30,674 nt of DNA. Origin: an uncultured Oscillospiraceae bacterium. GTDB lineage: Bacteria; Bacillota; Clostridia; Oscillospirales; Ruminococcaceae. Location: contig CAJUMG010000011.1 of the NCBI GenBank assembly GCA_910587335.1, forward strand, positions 23,869-54,542, in the 5' to 3' direction. The notes under the pieces were generated by a model. It was given only the letters and a program-made list of their open reading frames with translations. It did no database searches and was not told where the DNA came from. Made by a program: the position numbers and the translations under genes. Shown here one piece after another: positions 1 to 6,511 of the stretch (the stretch's first letter is position 1; every line of letters starts with the position of its first letter).

Positions 1-129
1 AATACCCTCCCAAAAGCCGTCGCTACAAATTTGCCAACGGAAACATTGGCCGCAGTCCAAAGTGCGGGCCAGGTCAAAACTGCTGACCCCTTGCAGCATG
101 AAACAGCCGTTTTTTTCGATGATTCGCAT
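1..129 (-). CDS. 8-oxoguanine DNA glycosylase, N-terminal fragment (runs off window)
   Basis: Only the first 43 codons lie in the window; the gene continues leftward beyond base 1. The translation contains F-D-L-x-x-T-L-D-C-G-Q-C-F-R-W at about residues 18-32, the hallmark of the N-terminal domain of OGG1-type DNA glycosylases, which excise 8-oxoguanine in base excision repair. The catalytic helix-hairpin-helix and Lys/Asp region is not visible. The ATG at 129 is the likely start, although the Shine-Dalgarno is weak: a GAAAGG lies about 16 bases upstream, and an in-frame TTG four codons earlier is an alternative. The gene is divergent from the DUF6062 gene, and an extended -10 on this strand (175-183) lies just upstream. 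Family assignment is fairly secure from the motif; intactness cannot be judged. Confidence 0.82.
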   Translation of the reverse strand, partial: MRIIEKNGCFMLQGVSSFDLARTLDCGQCFRWQICSDGFWEGI

Positions 130-174
130 AAAAAATCTCAAAAGGCCTTTCTAAAGTAAGATTTCATACACACC

Positions 175-183
175 ATTATAGCA
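175..183 (-). promoter_or_regulatory. Extended -10 promoter for the glycosylase gene
   Basis: On the minus strand the sequence reads TGCTATAAT, a perfect extended -10 (TGnTATAAT). No convincing -35 is present. It lies 46 bases upstream of the glycosylase ATG and about 15 bases from the opposing extended -10 at 199-207, so the two genes share a compact divergent promoter region. Confidence 0.55.
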
Positions 184-198
184 CCTCTTTTCAAAATG

Positions 199-207
199 TG
201 GTATACT
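199..207 (+). promoter_or_regulatory. Extended -10 promoter for the DUF6062 gene
   Basis: TGGTATACT matches the extended -10 consensus TGnTATAAT with one mismatch. A -35 element is not evident. Transcription would start near 214, giving a leader of about 60 bases before the DUF6062 start codon at 276. Confidence 0.5.
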
Positions 208-275
208 AAACTGTACATAAACCGACTGGTATGGCGCGGATAATCTGCGCCGTTAAACGAAAGGGCTGTTTTATC

Positions 276-971
276 ATGAAAGATTCGATTTATACCATCC
301 CGCTCAGCGAGATGTTTGAGCCTAAAGATGGCTGCCCCATCTGCCGTTTGCGGAATATGCTGGAGGAACGCTGTTTGGAATATATTATGGGCGCGGCGAT
401 GATGGAACCTGATATCCGCATACAGACCAATGAAGCGGGCTTTTGCCATGCGCATTTTGAACGGATGCTTAAAGCGAAAAACCGTTTGTCCTTGGCGCTG
501 ATGCTGGAAAGCCGGCTGGCTTATGTAGCAGAAAATATGTTGACCGTTCAGCCGGAAAAGGGTGGACTGTTCAGAAAAAAAACGCCGGATGCTGAGAGAC
601 AAACGCCCAGCTGCTTTGTCTGCAACGAGGTAGAGCGCGTAATGGAACGGATGCTACACACACTGCTGCACACCTGGGAAAAGGAGGAATCCTTCCGCCA
701 ATTGTACGGTGAACAGCCGCTTATCTGTTTGGAGCATTGCCAGCGTTTGACCGCGTTGGCCCCTGCTGTAATGGGAAAAAAGGCGGCGCCTTTTGTAACA
801 GAAACCCAGCGGATTACCCGGCAGTATTTAGAGGAGCTGCAAAAGGATGTGACCCATTTCTGCCGTATGTATGATTATCGAAATAAGGGGAAGGATTGGG
901 GAAACAGCCGGGATGCGATTGAGCGGTCGATTGCGTTTTTGACAACGAGAAAGCCAAGAGAAGAAAAATAG
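276..971 (+). CDS. DUF6062 family protein with two CxxC...CxxH modules
   Basis: A 231-residue soluble protein with no signal peptide or membrane segment. It resembles the DUF6062 family of Clostridia, whose function is unknown. The striking feature is an internal duplication of a metal-site-like pattern: C20-x2-C23 with C57-x2-H60, and C113-x2-C116 with C151-x2-H154, at almost identical spacings of 34 and 35 residues. This suggests two zinc (or other metal) sites. The start is placed at ATG 276, with AAAGGG about 10 bases upstream, rather than at an in-frame ATG at 231 that has no ribosome binding site. It stands alone between a divergent promoter and its own terminator at 976-1013. Family membership is from memory of the N-terminal S-E-M-F-E and CPIC pattern; metal binding is inference. 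Confidence 0.75.
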   Translation: MKDSIYTIPLSEMFEPKDGCPICRLRNMLEERCLEYIMGAAMMEPDIRIQTNEAGFCHAHFERMLKAKNRLSLALMLESRLAYVAENMLTVQPEKGGLFRKKTPDAERQTPSCFVCNEVERVMERMLHTLLHTWEKEESFRQLYGEQPLICLEHCQRLTALAPAVMGKKAAPFVTETQRITRQYLEELQKDVTHFCRMYDYRNKGKDWGNSRDAIERSIAFLTTRKPREEK

Positions 972-975
972 AGTG

Positions 976-1013
976 AAAGCGCATTGCATGGGAATTATGC
1001 GGTGCGCTTTTTA
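976..1013 (+). terminator. Intrinsic terminator after the DUF6062 gene
   Basis: A 14-base stem (AAAGCGCATTGCAT with ATGCGGTGCGCTTT, with one A-G mismatch and one wobble pair) around a 7-base loop, followed by a T run. It starts 4 bases after the stop codon. Confidence 0.8.
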
Positions 1014-1261
1014 TTGCGAATGTGTCTCCATAAAAATTGCCCGCAAAAGAAAAAGACCGGACTGGCGCTGAGAACAAAGAAAAACTGAAAATGCATATAG
1101 CACGTATCGAAACCTGCAAGATTTTTGTGTAGGATATGCTTTCGACCTTTTACAGCCAGTAAATTTAAAAATCGCCTTTTATCCTATAAACCTGCATGAA
1201 AAGAGAATTTTTAATTTATAGAAATTTTCTCCTTTTTTTCTATAATATTCCAGTTTTTCGT
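1014..1261. other. Gene-free AT-rich stretch
   Basis: No supported gene lies here; the short reading frames have no ribosome binding site and are of low complexity. The right half, about 1,165-1,255, is very AT-rich, with runs such as TTTTTAATTTATAGAAATTTT, and directly abuts the DnaA-box-like cluster. It could serve as an unwinding element if that cluster is a replication-related site, but this is inference only. Confidence 0.4.
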
Positions 1262-1405
1262 GTCAAGTGGAAAACGAGGGTTTCCAATTATTTTTTTAAT
1301 CAGCGTATTTATCGGAAAAATCAAAGAGATTTCCACGGTTTCCACAGAGCTTTCCACAAAAAAGCTGTGGAAAGGGGAAATTACTGTTAGTATATTTGTG
1401 GAAAA
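1262..1405. other. Cluster of DnaA-box-like TTTCCACA repeats
   Basis: Nine GGAAA/TTTCC cores fall within about 140 bases in both orientations. The best nonamers are GTTTCCACA (1338-1346), CTTTCCACA (1350-1358), its inverse TGTGGAAAG (1366-1374) and TGTGGAAAA (1397-1405). The last is the complement of TTTTCCACA, one mismatch from the DnaA consensus TTATCCACA; the others have two mismatches. The boxes at 1350-1358 and 1366-1374 form a perfect 9-bp inverted repeat around seven bases. Such a cluster is typical of oriC or DnaA-titration/regulatory sites. No dnaA gene is in the window, so the role is unknown. An alternative is an operator for another protein that reads TTTCCACA. Confidence 0.5.
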
Positions 1406-1512
1406 GGTGAAAAAGTGTAAAAACAGAAAATTCACCCAAAGAATCTGTATAGTTTTAAATGCCAGGTCAAAAATATTGCAAGGAGTAACAACACCAAGGG
1501 GAGGAATGTGCG

Positions 1513-1779
1513 ATGGTACGCGGCGTGCATAAAAAAATTATTGAGGTGGCGGATACACAAAATGAGTTTTTTGAGCGGGCAATTCTGATTGTAAAAGAAG
1601 GCTTTCGGGATGAGGATCCAGAACAGCTGCGGCAGAAAGCAGGAGACTATGTATCCCATATGGGCAACATTGCTTTAGCCAAGCGGAAAAAGAGCAATTT
1701 TCTTTGGAACCTGGGAAAAGTCTTGGCGGGTGTGGCTGTGGGGATCATCCTGGTATTAGCGGTGGTTTTTTGGGTTTGA
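1513..1779 (+). CDS. Small tail-anchored membrane protein, unknown function
   Basis: An 88-residue protein whose last 25 residues (about 64-88) form a single hydrophobic helix preceded by a basic KRKK cluster, which predicts a cytoplasmic N-terminal part anchored by its C-terminus. The N-terminus (M-V-R-G-V-x-K-K-I-I-E-V, then F-E-R-A-I-L-I-V) recalls a family of 80-100 residue tail-anchored proteins common in Clostridia and without assigned function; this match is from memory. The start ATG is supported by AAGGGGAGG eight bases upstream. The gene follows the DnaA-box-like cluster and precedes rlmB, from which it is separated by a terminator. The coding frame is well supported; the function is not known. 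Confidence 0.72.
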   Translation: MVRGVHKKIIEVADTQNEFFERAILIVKEGFRDEDPEQLRQKAGDYVSHMGNIALAKRKKSNFLWNLGKVLAGVAVGIILVLAVVFWV

Positions 1780-1815
1780 TTTTTTAGAAAGATGCTTTTT
1801 TCCAGGGTAGATTTA

Positions 1816-1824
1816 TGCTATAAT
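1816..1824 (+). promoter_or_regulatory. Extended -10 promoter upstream of rlmB
   Basis: TGCTATAAT is a perfect extended -10. The -35 position holds only a T run. Transcription would begin near 1831, eight bases before a strong terminator hairpin, so either this promoter is attenuated or it gives a very short RNA. Confidence 0.5.
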
Positions 1825-1838
1825 AATCTCCAAATAGG

Positions 1839-1866
1839 AAAAATCGCCCTGAAAAGGCGATTTTTT
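1839..1866 (+). terminator. Strong intrinsic terminator between the small membrane protein gene and rlmB
   Basis: AAAAATCGCC pairs perfectly with GGCGATTTTT around a 7-base loop and ends in six T residues. It could end the transcript of the upstream 88-residue gene, or act as an attenuator just after the promoter at 1816-1824. It can also work on the minus strand because the stem starts with A residues. Confidence 0.8.
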
Positions 1867-1867
1867 G

Positions 1868-1907
1868 TCACAATCGGTCCACGATTGGCCTACAGCGCCG
1901 GTTGTGA
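1868..1907 (+). other. Leader hairpin upstream of rlmB
   Basis: TCACAATCGG (1868-1877) pairs with CCGGTTGTGA (1898-1907) with one U-G wobble. The 20-base loop contains a small inner CCA/TGG stem. It starts two bases after the terminator and has no T tail, so it is not a terminator. It could be a structured leader element of the rlmB transcript. No T-box or known riboswitch motif was recognised. Confidence 0.4.
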
Positions 1908-2006
1908 GATTCAGGCTTTTTAGGCTGTCGTCGGATGAAAAAACAGAAAAATCCAGTAAAAAGATAGCAAAAAGGCGTTTTTTGACAGTTGGAGGGATGG
2001 AAAAAT

Positions 2007-2774
2007 ATGTTGGAACAGACATCCAAAAAGGATAGTCAGCTGATTTTTGGAAGGAACGCCGTTTTAGAGGCGATAAGGGCCGGTACGGCGATAGATAAGC
2101 TTTTTGTAGCGCCGACAGAGCAGAAAGGAAATTTGGGAAAGATTATTTCCCTGGCAAAAGCGGCCGGTATCCCGGTTAAGGATGTGACGAGCCAGAAGCT
2201 GGACGCCATGACCGGCAATCAGGTGCATCAGGGTGTTGCGGCGACCATTGCCGCCGCCGCTTATGCCAGTATGGATCAGATTTGGGAGTCAGTACGCCAA
2301 AAAGGGGAGAAGCTTTTTTTAATTATTGCAGATGAAATTGAAGATCCGCACAATTTAGGTGCTTTAATCCGTACGGCAGAATGTTGCGGCGCCCACGGAA
2401 TTGTCGTTCCGAAACGCCGCAGCGCGGGCCTTTCCCCAACAGTGTATAAAAGTTCGGCAGGGGCTGTCAGCTATTTTCCGGTGGTGCGTGTGTCCAACCT
2501 GGTATCTTTTATCGACGAGCTGAAGGAGCAGGGCGTCTGGTTTTATTGTGCTGATATGGATGGGCAGACCTGGTGCCAGACAGATTTTGGCGGTCATGTG
2601 GCGTTGGTCATTGGATCAGAGGGAAACGGTGTGGGCCGCCTGATAAAAGAGAAATGCGATTTTACCGTTTCGTTGCCCATGTCTGGCCAGATCAGCTCGC
2701 TTAACGCGTCGGTGGCAGGAGGCGTGCTGATGTACGAAATCGCAAGGCAACGCATGGCCATAAAAGCGAGATAG
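2007..2774 (+). CDS. rlmB: 23S rRNA (guanosine-2'-O)-methyltransferase, RlmB/TrmH (SpoU) family
   Basis: A 255-residue cytoplasmic enzyme of the SPOUT superfamily that transfers a methyl group from S-adenosylmethionine to a ribose 2'-OH, most likely guanosine 2251 of 23S rRNA in the peptidyl-transferase P loop. The N-terminal substrate-binding domain begins with I-F-G-R-N-A-V-L-E-A-I. The catalytic domain shows motif 1 (D-P-H-N-L-G-A-L-I-R-T-A), motif 2 (L-V-I-G-S-E-G-N-G-V) and motif 3 (S-L-N-A-S-V-A-G-G-V), which build the trefoil knot. The start is ATG 2007 with GGAGGG ten bases upstream; a TTG at 1989 overlaps that site and is less likely. The gene runs into the P-type ATPase-like gene with a 16-base gap, probably as one operon. 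Family is certain; the exact target nucleotide is inferred from the close RlmB-like architecture. Confidence 0.93.
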   Translation: MLEQTSKKDSQLIFGRNAVLEAIRAGTAIDKLFVAPTEQKGNLGKIISLAKAAGIPVKDVTSQKLDAMTGNQVHQGVAATIAAAAYASMDQIWESVRQKGEKLFLIIADEIEDPHNLGALIRTAECCGAHGIVVPKRRSAGLSPTVYKSSAGAVSYFPVVRVSNLVSFIDELKEQGVWFYCADMDGQTWCQTDFGGHVALVIGSEGNGVGRLIKEKCDFTVSLPMSGQISSLNASVAGGVLMYEIARQRMAIKAR

Positions 2775-2790
2775 AAAGGGGGATTTTCGT

Positions 2791-5166
2791 ATGCCGAATT
2801 CTTATGATTTAGATGATATTTTGGACGAAATCAAACGTAAAAAAACAGAAAAGTCTGCGGCGGATGAATTTCCCCAGCGGACAAAACCTACCGCGTGGGA
2901 TAGGTTAGAAACGACCGCGCCGCCCGAGCCGGCTCCAAAGCAGGAAGAGCAGGTTTCGGCCTTGGAGGGACTGTCGGACTTTTTTGGCAGCAACGCCAAA
3001 TTTGATATCGGCGCGCAGGATAAAAAAACAGGCAAATCAGCTTCATCCCGGCGCGCCGTTTTGCAGCAGGAGGAACCGCGGCCGGCTAAACCGGCAGAAA
3101 GGGAAGAGGCGGTGCGGGAACCAGCGCCGCGGGAAGGTGCCAAGGAGGAAGATGTTAGCCCTCGTCCGGTTATTGATTTTAATTGGGAGAAATGGCAGGA
3201 AGAGGAACCGCCCCGTCAACCTCATATGGAAAAAACGCAGCTGAATATTCCCCTGTATACTATTCGTGAGCCAGGTGAAGAGGAGTATGAGGATGATTTG
3301 AGCAAAACCCAGGGAATTCCTGCTCCTCAACCTGCGGAACACTTTGATTTTGAAAGTCTTCAGCGTTCTCTGCGTGAGCAGGAGGATTTGGAAAACGAAT
3401 CCCTTTCTGTTCGTGAGGAGGAAAGCGGAGAAGAAATCGACGATTTCCGTACCCAGGCGGATGCGGCGCCGATCCGGCACGATCTGCGGGCCTCTTTATT
3501 TTCTCTTCAGGTCCGCTTGGGAGTTGTAGCGGTGCTGTTCCTTGGCGTTTTATACCTTGCGTTGGCACAAACGGCGGATTTTCCGTTGCCTGCTTTTATG
3601 GATCTGGAAAGTCAGCCGCGCATTTATATTATCGTGAATCTGGTATTGGTCATTATTTCAGCGCTGGTCTGTAATACAACAGTGGGCGGAGGACTCGCCT
3701 CCCTTTTAACGATGCATGCGGACAGCGATTCACTGGCGGCGCTGGCGGTCATCTCTACCATTTTGCAGGGTGTTGCGGTGGCGGCTTTTCCCCAAAGACT
3801 GTTGGAGCAGGAAATAGGTCTTTTCTTTGTGGCGGCAGTTTTTGGTCTGCTTTGTAATGTGTGGGGAAAGAAAATGATCCTTTCCCGCATAGAGGGAAAC
3901 TTTCAGATTGTTTCCTCTGAGCGGCCGAAAAGCGCGGTACTATATCTGAAAAACAAGGAGTTGGCACGAGAATTAAGCCGGGGAATGGACTTAAATCCGC
4001 CCAATTTGGCTTATTCCAGCAAAGCGGGCTTTTTAACAAGGTTTTTAGAGCTGTCCTATGAGCCGGACGGAAGCGAGGGCCTATTCCGCATCATTGCGCC
4101 GGTGGTTACTTTATGCAGTCTTGCGGTGGGCGGGGTAAGCTATTATCTGACCAAGGATGTATTTACCGCTTTAACGGCTTTCAGTGCGGTGGTCTGCGTT
4201 GCTTCTCCGATTACGGCAACTCTTTATGCCAACTATCCGCTGCTTCGCGCCCAACGCTCGCTTTCTAAGGAGGGAGCTCAGCTAACCGGATTTGACGCTG
4301 TGGATGCCTTTAGTACGGTGAACGGAATAACCGTAGATGCAAGCGAGCTTTTTCCCAACGACAACGTCCTTTTGCATAATATCAAAATGTTTGAAAAGCG
4401 CCGGATTGACGAAGCGATTTTGGACGCTTCCAGCGCGCTGTGCTCTTTTGACGGTACGATTAAAAATGTTTTCATGAAGATTATTCAGGGGAAAATGGAA
4501 ATCCTCAAAAATGTGGAGAATTTGGTATATGAAGAGGGGATGGGGCTATCCGCGTGGGTAGATGGCAAACGGGTGCTTATTGGCAACAGCGCACTGATGC
4601 GCCATCATGAGATCTATACTCCTTCTGGGGATTATGAAGCGAAATATCGGGCAGGCGGGCGAGATTTAATCTATCTTTCCAATTCAGGTGAGCTGACGGC
4701 TATGTTTGTCATCAGCTACCGGCCGGACCCGCAAATTGCTGAGGCGCTATATGAACTGGAGAAAAAAGGCATTGGACTGATTGTCAGGTCGACAGACCCC
4801 AACCTGACAGCGGAAAAAATCGCCCAGGTGTACGATTTGCCGGTGGAGATGATCCATGTGATCCCGGCAAAGCTGCACAGTGATTTTGATATTATGACCG
4901 GCAGGAAGGACACGGCTCCAGCCGGCCTGTCTTTTACCGGCGGCGTTCGTTCCCTGTTCCATGGGGTGACGGCTGCCCTTTCGGTAAAGGGTGCAATCTC
5001 TTTGGCTATGGTCCTTCAGATAGTGGGAATTTTACTGGGCTATGGTATTATGAGCGTATTCACTTTGCTTGGCAATATGCAAAATGCCAATGGCTTGGCA
5101 GTCGTTGCGTTTCAGCTTTTATGGGGAGCGGGAACCATGCTGTTTTCGAATTTGCGTAAAATCTAG
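2791..5166 (+). CDS. P1B-type ATPase-like membrane protein lacking catalytic motifs
   Basis: A 791-residue protein. Residues 1-237 are charged and proline-rich, with an N-terminal D-L-D-D-I-L-D-E-I-K-R-K-K segment, and look disordered. Eight membrane segments follow in the order of heavy-metal P-type ATPases: four (about 244-262, 277-296, 313-332, 342-362), a 70-residue cytoplasmic loop where the actuator domain would be, two (431-453, 457-485), a 240-residue cytoplasmic domain, and two (735-757, 768-787). The large loop has an N-domain-like G-M-G-L-S-A-W-V-D-G-K-R-V-L-I-G-N (583-599). Yet the membrane CPC is S-P-I (472-474), DKTGT is D-A-S-E-L (516-520), TGD is S-T-D (667-669), and TGE and GDGxND are not found. 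Only D516 remains of the phosphorylation loop. An ion pump is therefore unlikely; a sensor, scaffold or regulatory pseudo-enzyme is more plausible. RBS AAAGGGGG precedes the ATG. Fold kinship is inferred by eye. Confidence 0.7.
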   Translation: MPNSYDLDDILDEIKRKKTEKSAADEFPQRTKPTAWDRLETTAPPEPAPKQEEQVSALEGLSDFFGSNAKFDIGAQDKKTGKSASSRRAVLQQEEPRPAKPAEREEAVREPAPREGAKEEDVSPRPVIDFNWEKWQEEEPPRQPHMEKTQLNIPLYTIREPGEEEYEDDLSKTQGIPAPQPAEHFDFESLQRSLREQEDLENESLSVREEESGEEIDDFRTQADAAPIRHDLRASLFSLQVRLGVVAVLFLGVLYLALAQTADFPLPAFMDLESQPRIYIIVNLVLVIISALVCNTTVGGGLASLLTMHADSDSLAALAVISTILQGVAVAAFPQRLLEQEIGLFFVAAVFGLLCNVWGKKMILSRIEGNFQIVSSERPKSAVLYLKNKELARELSRGMDLNPPNLAYSSKAGFLTRFLELSYEPDGSEGLFRIIAPVVTLCSLAVGGVSYYLTKDVFTALTAFSAVVCVASPITATLYANYPLLRAQRSLSKEGAQLTGFDAVDAFSTVNGITVDASELFPNDNVLLHNIKMFEKRRIDEAILDASSALCSFDGTIKNVFMKIIQGKMEILKNVENLVYEEGMGLSAWVDGKRVLIGNSALMRHHEIYTPSGDYEAKYRAGGRDLIYLSNSGELTAMFVISYRPDPQIAEALYELEKKGIGLIVRSTDPNLTAEKIAQVYDLPVEMIHVIPAKLHSDFDIMTGRKDTAPAGLSFTGGVRSLFHGVTAALSVKGAISLAMVLQIVGILLGYGIMSVFTLLGNMQNANGLAVVAFQLLWGAGTMLFSNLRKI

Positions 5167-5184
5167 CAGGCAAACTTTGGAAAG

Positions 5185-5218
5185 AAAAAGGCATCCACCA
5201 AAATTGGGTGCCTTTTTT
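5185..5218 (+). terminator. Intrinsic terminator after the ATPase-like gene
   Basis: AAAAAGGCATCCA pairs with TGGGTGCCTTTTT (one wobble pair) around a 7-base loop and runs into T residues. It ends the rlmB / ATPase-like operon. Confidence 0.8.
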
Positions 5219-5279
5219 GTTGGAATTTTTTTGTTTTAAACGGGCTGGGAAAATATTTGGAAAATATCCAGAAAAAGTG

Positions 5280-5308
5280 TTGACTTTTTTCGGATATCTT
5301 TATATGAT
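5280..5308 (+). promoter_or_regulatory. Sigma-A-type promoter of the chromate transporter operon
   Basis: TTGACT at 5280-5285 and TATGAT at 5303-5308 are separated by exactly 17 bases. Transcription should begin near 5315, at the left arm of the inverted repeat 5315-5352. Confidence 0.75.
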
Positions 5309-5314
5309 AGCGAG

Positions 5315-5352
5315 GGAATCAATATGAATTAGTTATAATATATATCGATTCC
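5315..5352. promoter_or_regulatory. Inverted repeat in the leader of the chromate transporter operon
   Basis: GGAATCAATAT (5315-5325) and ATATCGATTCC (5342-5352) are 11-base arms with one mismatch around a 16-base AT-rich spacer. The left arm begins at the expected transcription start. It fits an operator for a dimeric regulator, possibly the LysR protein encoded at the end of the operon, or a 5' stem-loop on the mRNA. The binding partner is inferred only from proximity. Confidence 0.5.
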
Positions 5353-5387
5353 ATACGAAAAAAATATGGATGGGAGGAGCTCATAGA

Positions 5388-5933
5388 ATGAAAGAGCTGC
5401 TGGATCTGTTTTGGACCTTTGCTCGAATTGGCGGTCTGACCTTTGGCGGCGGTTACGCTATGCTGCCGATTTTACAGCGTGAGGTGGTGGAAAAACGCCG
5501 ATGGGTGACAGATGAAGAGCTGATGGACTATTACGCCATCGGTCAGTGTACGCCGGGTGTTATTGCGGTCAATACGGCTACTTTTGTGGGACAGAAGACA
5601 AAAGGGGTTATTGGTGGAATTGTGGCGACATTAGGCGTTGTGTTCCCATCGTTGGTGATCATTTCGGTAATCGCTGGATTTATTCAGAATTTTGCGGACC
5701 TGGAGATTGTTAAAAACGCCTTTGCAGGGATTCGCGTTTGTGTTTGCGTGCTGATTGTCAATGCGGTATTAAAGCTTTTAAAAAGTTCGGTTGTCGATAA
5801 AGCGACCCTGGTGATTTACGCGGCGGTTTCGGTAGGCGCAATCCTGACCAGCGTTTCGCCGATTATTTTTGTCCTGTTGGCGGGCATTGCTGGAATCTTG
5901 CTGCAAAAATGGAAGGGGGAGACTTCGAAGTGA
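5388..5933 (+). CDS. Chromate transporter (CHR family), subunit 1
   Basis: A 181-residue integral membrane protein of the short CHR (ChrA) family, which in long or paired short forms exports chromate; many anaerobe members have no tested substrate. The N-terminus shows the family pattern F-x-R-I-G-x-x-T-F-G-G-G-Y-A-M-L-P, followed by Y-A-I-G-Q-C-T-P-G-V-I-A-V-N-T-A-T-F-V-G and about five hydrophobic helices. ATG 5388 is chosen because GGGAGG sits ten bases upstream; an ATG at 5370 overlaps that site. The stop overlaps the GTG start of the second subunit by four bases, so the pair is translationally coupled and probably acts as a heterodimer. The name is secure at family level; the transported anion is not. 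Confidence 0.9.
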   Translation: MKELLDLFWTFARIGGLTFGGGYAMLPILQREVVEKRRWVTDEELMDYYAIGQCTPGVIAVNTATFVGQKTKGVIGGIVATLGVVFPSLVIISVIAGFIQNFADLEIVKNAFAGIRVCVCVLIVNAVLKLLKSSVVDKATLVIYAAVSVGAILTSVSPIIFVLLAGIAGILLQKWKGETSK

Positions 5934-6511
5934 TTTATCTGCGGTTGTTTTTTGAATTTTTTAAAGTCGGCCTTTTCTCTGTTGGAGGAGGTCTGGCAAC
6001 GCTTCCATTTTTGTATCATATTTCTGATACGACCGGCTGGTTCACCCATAGCCAATTGGCAGACATGGTGGCTATTTCGGAATCGACCCCCGGCCCGATC
6101 GGCGTCAACATGGCGACCTATGTGGGCTTTACCACCAGCGGCGTTTTGGGCGCGGTGGTTGCCACAATAGGCTTGATTACTCCGTCGATCATTGTGATTT
6201 TGATTATCGCCGGCTTTTTAAAGGTATTTCGGGATAACAAATATGTTAAGGGCGCGTTTTATGGTCTTCGTCCTGCGTCTACCGGACTCATTACGGCTGC
6301 TGGTTTTTCGGTCGTTATGATTTCTCTGTTACAGCTGGATCTATACCGCGCCACCGGTTCTATCTGGGATTTGTTCAACTGGAAAGGACTTTTGTTGGCA
6401 GTGGTTATTTTTGCACTGACTCGTGTGTTCAAAAAGCTGCATCCAGCGGTGTTTATCCTCGGTTCTGCTGTTGTGGGAATTGTGTTTGGCTTTGCTGGAG
6501 CGAGTGCATGA
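5930..6511 (+). CDS. Chromate transporter (CHR family), subunit 2
   Basis: A 193-residue CHR partner to the preceding gene, homologous to it, with F-K-V-G-L-F-S-V-G-G-G-L-A-T-L-P near the N-terminus and A-I-S-E-S-T-P-G-P-I-G-V-N-M-A-T-Y-V-G as the second conserved block. It has five or six hydrophobic segments. The start is GTG 5930, inside a GTGA overlap with the first subunit and eight bases after GGAAGGGGGAGA. An upstream in-frame ATG at 5909 would fall inside the coding end of the partner, ahead of the binding site. The 3' end overlaps the LysR gene by four bases (ATGA), so all three proteins come from one coupled message. Confidence 0.9.
   Translation: MIYLRLFFEFFKVGLFSVGGGLATLPFLYHISDTTGWFTHSQLADMVAISESTPGPIGVNMATYVGFTTSGVLGAVVATIGLITPSIIVILIIAGFLKVFRDNKYVKGAFYGLRPASTGLITAAGFSVVMISLLQLDLYRATGSIWDLFNWKGLLLAVVIFALTRVFKKLHPAVFILGSAVVGIVFGFAGASA

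Noticed and set aside
138..602. A 154-codon leftward frame overlapping the divergent promoters and the DUF6062 gene
   Set aside because: It is antisense to a gene with clear motif structure and shows no recognisable domain.
1196..1532. Short frames on both strands through the DnaA-box-like cluster
   Set aside because: They lack ribosome binding sites and consist of translated AT-rich repeats.
1831..2006. A T-box or known riboswitch before rlmB
   Set aside because: Neither the conserved T-box sequence nor any riboswitch core I know is present; only generic hairpins are seen.
3043..3568. Leftward frames of 102-145 codons opposite the N-terminal part of the ATPase-like gene
   Set aside because: They are shadows of the low-complexity, charged N-terminal region and have no start signals.
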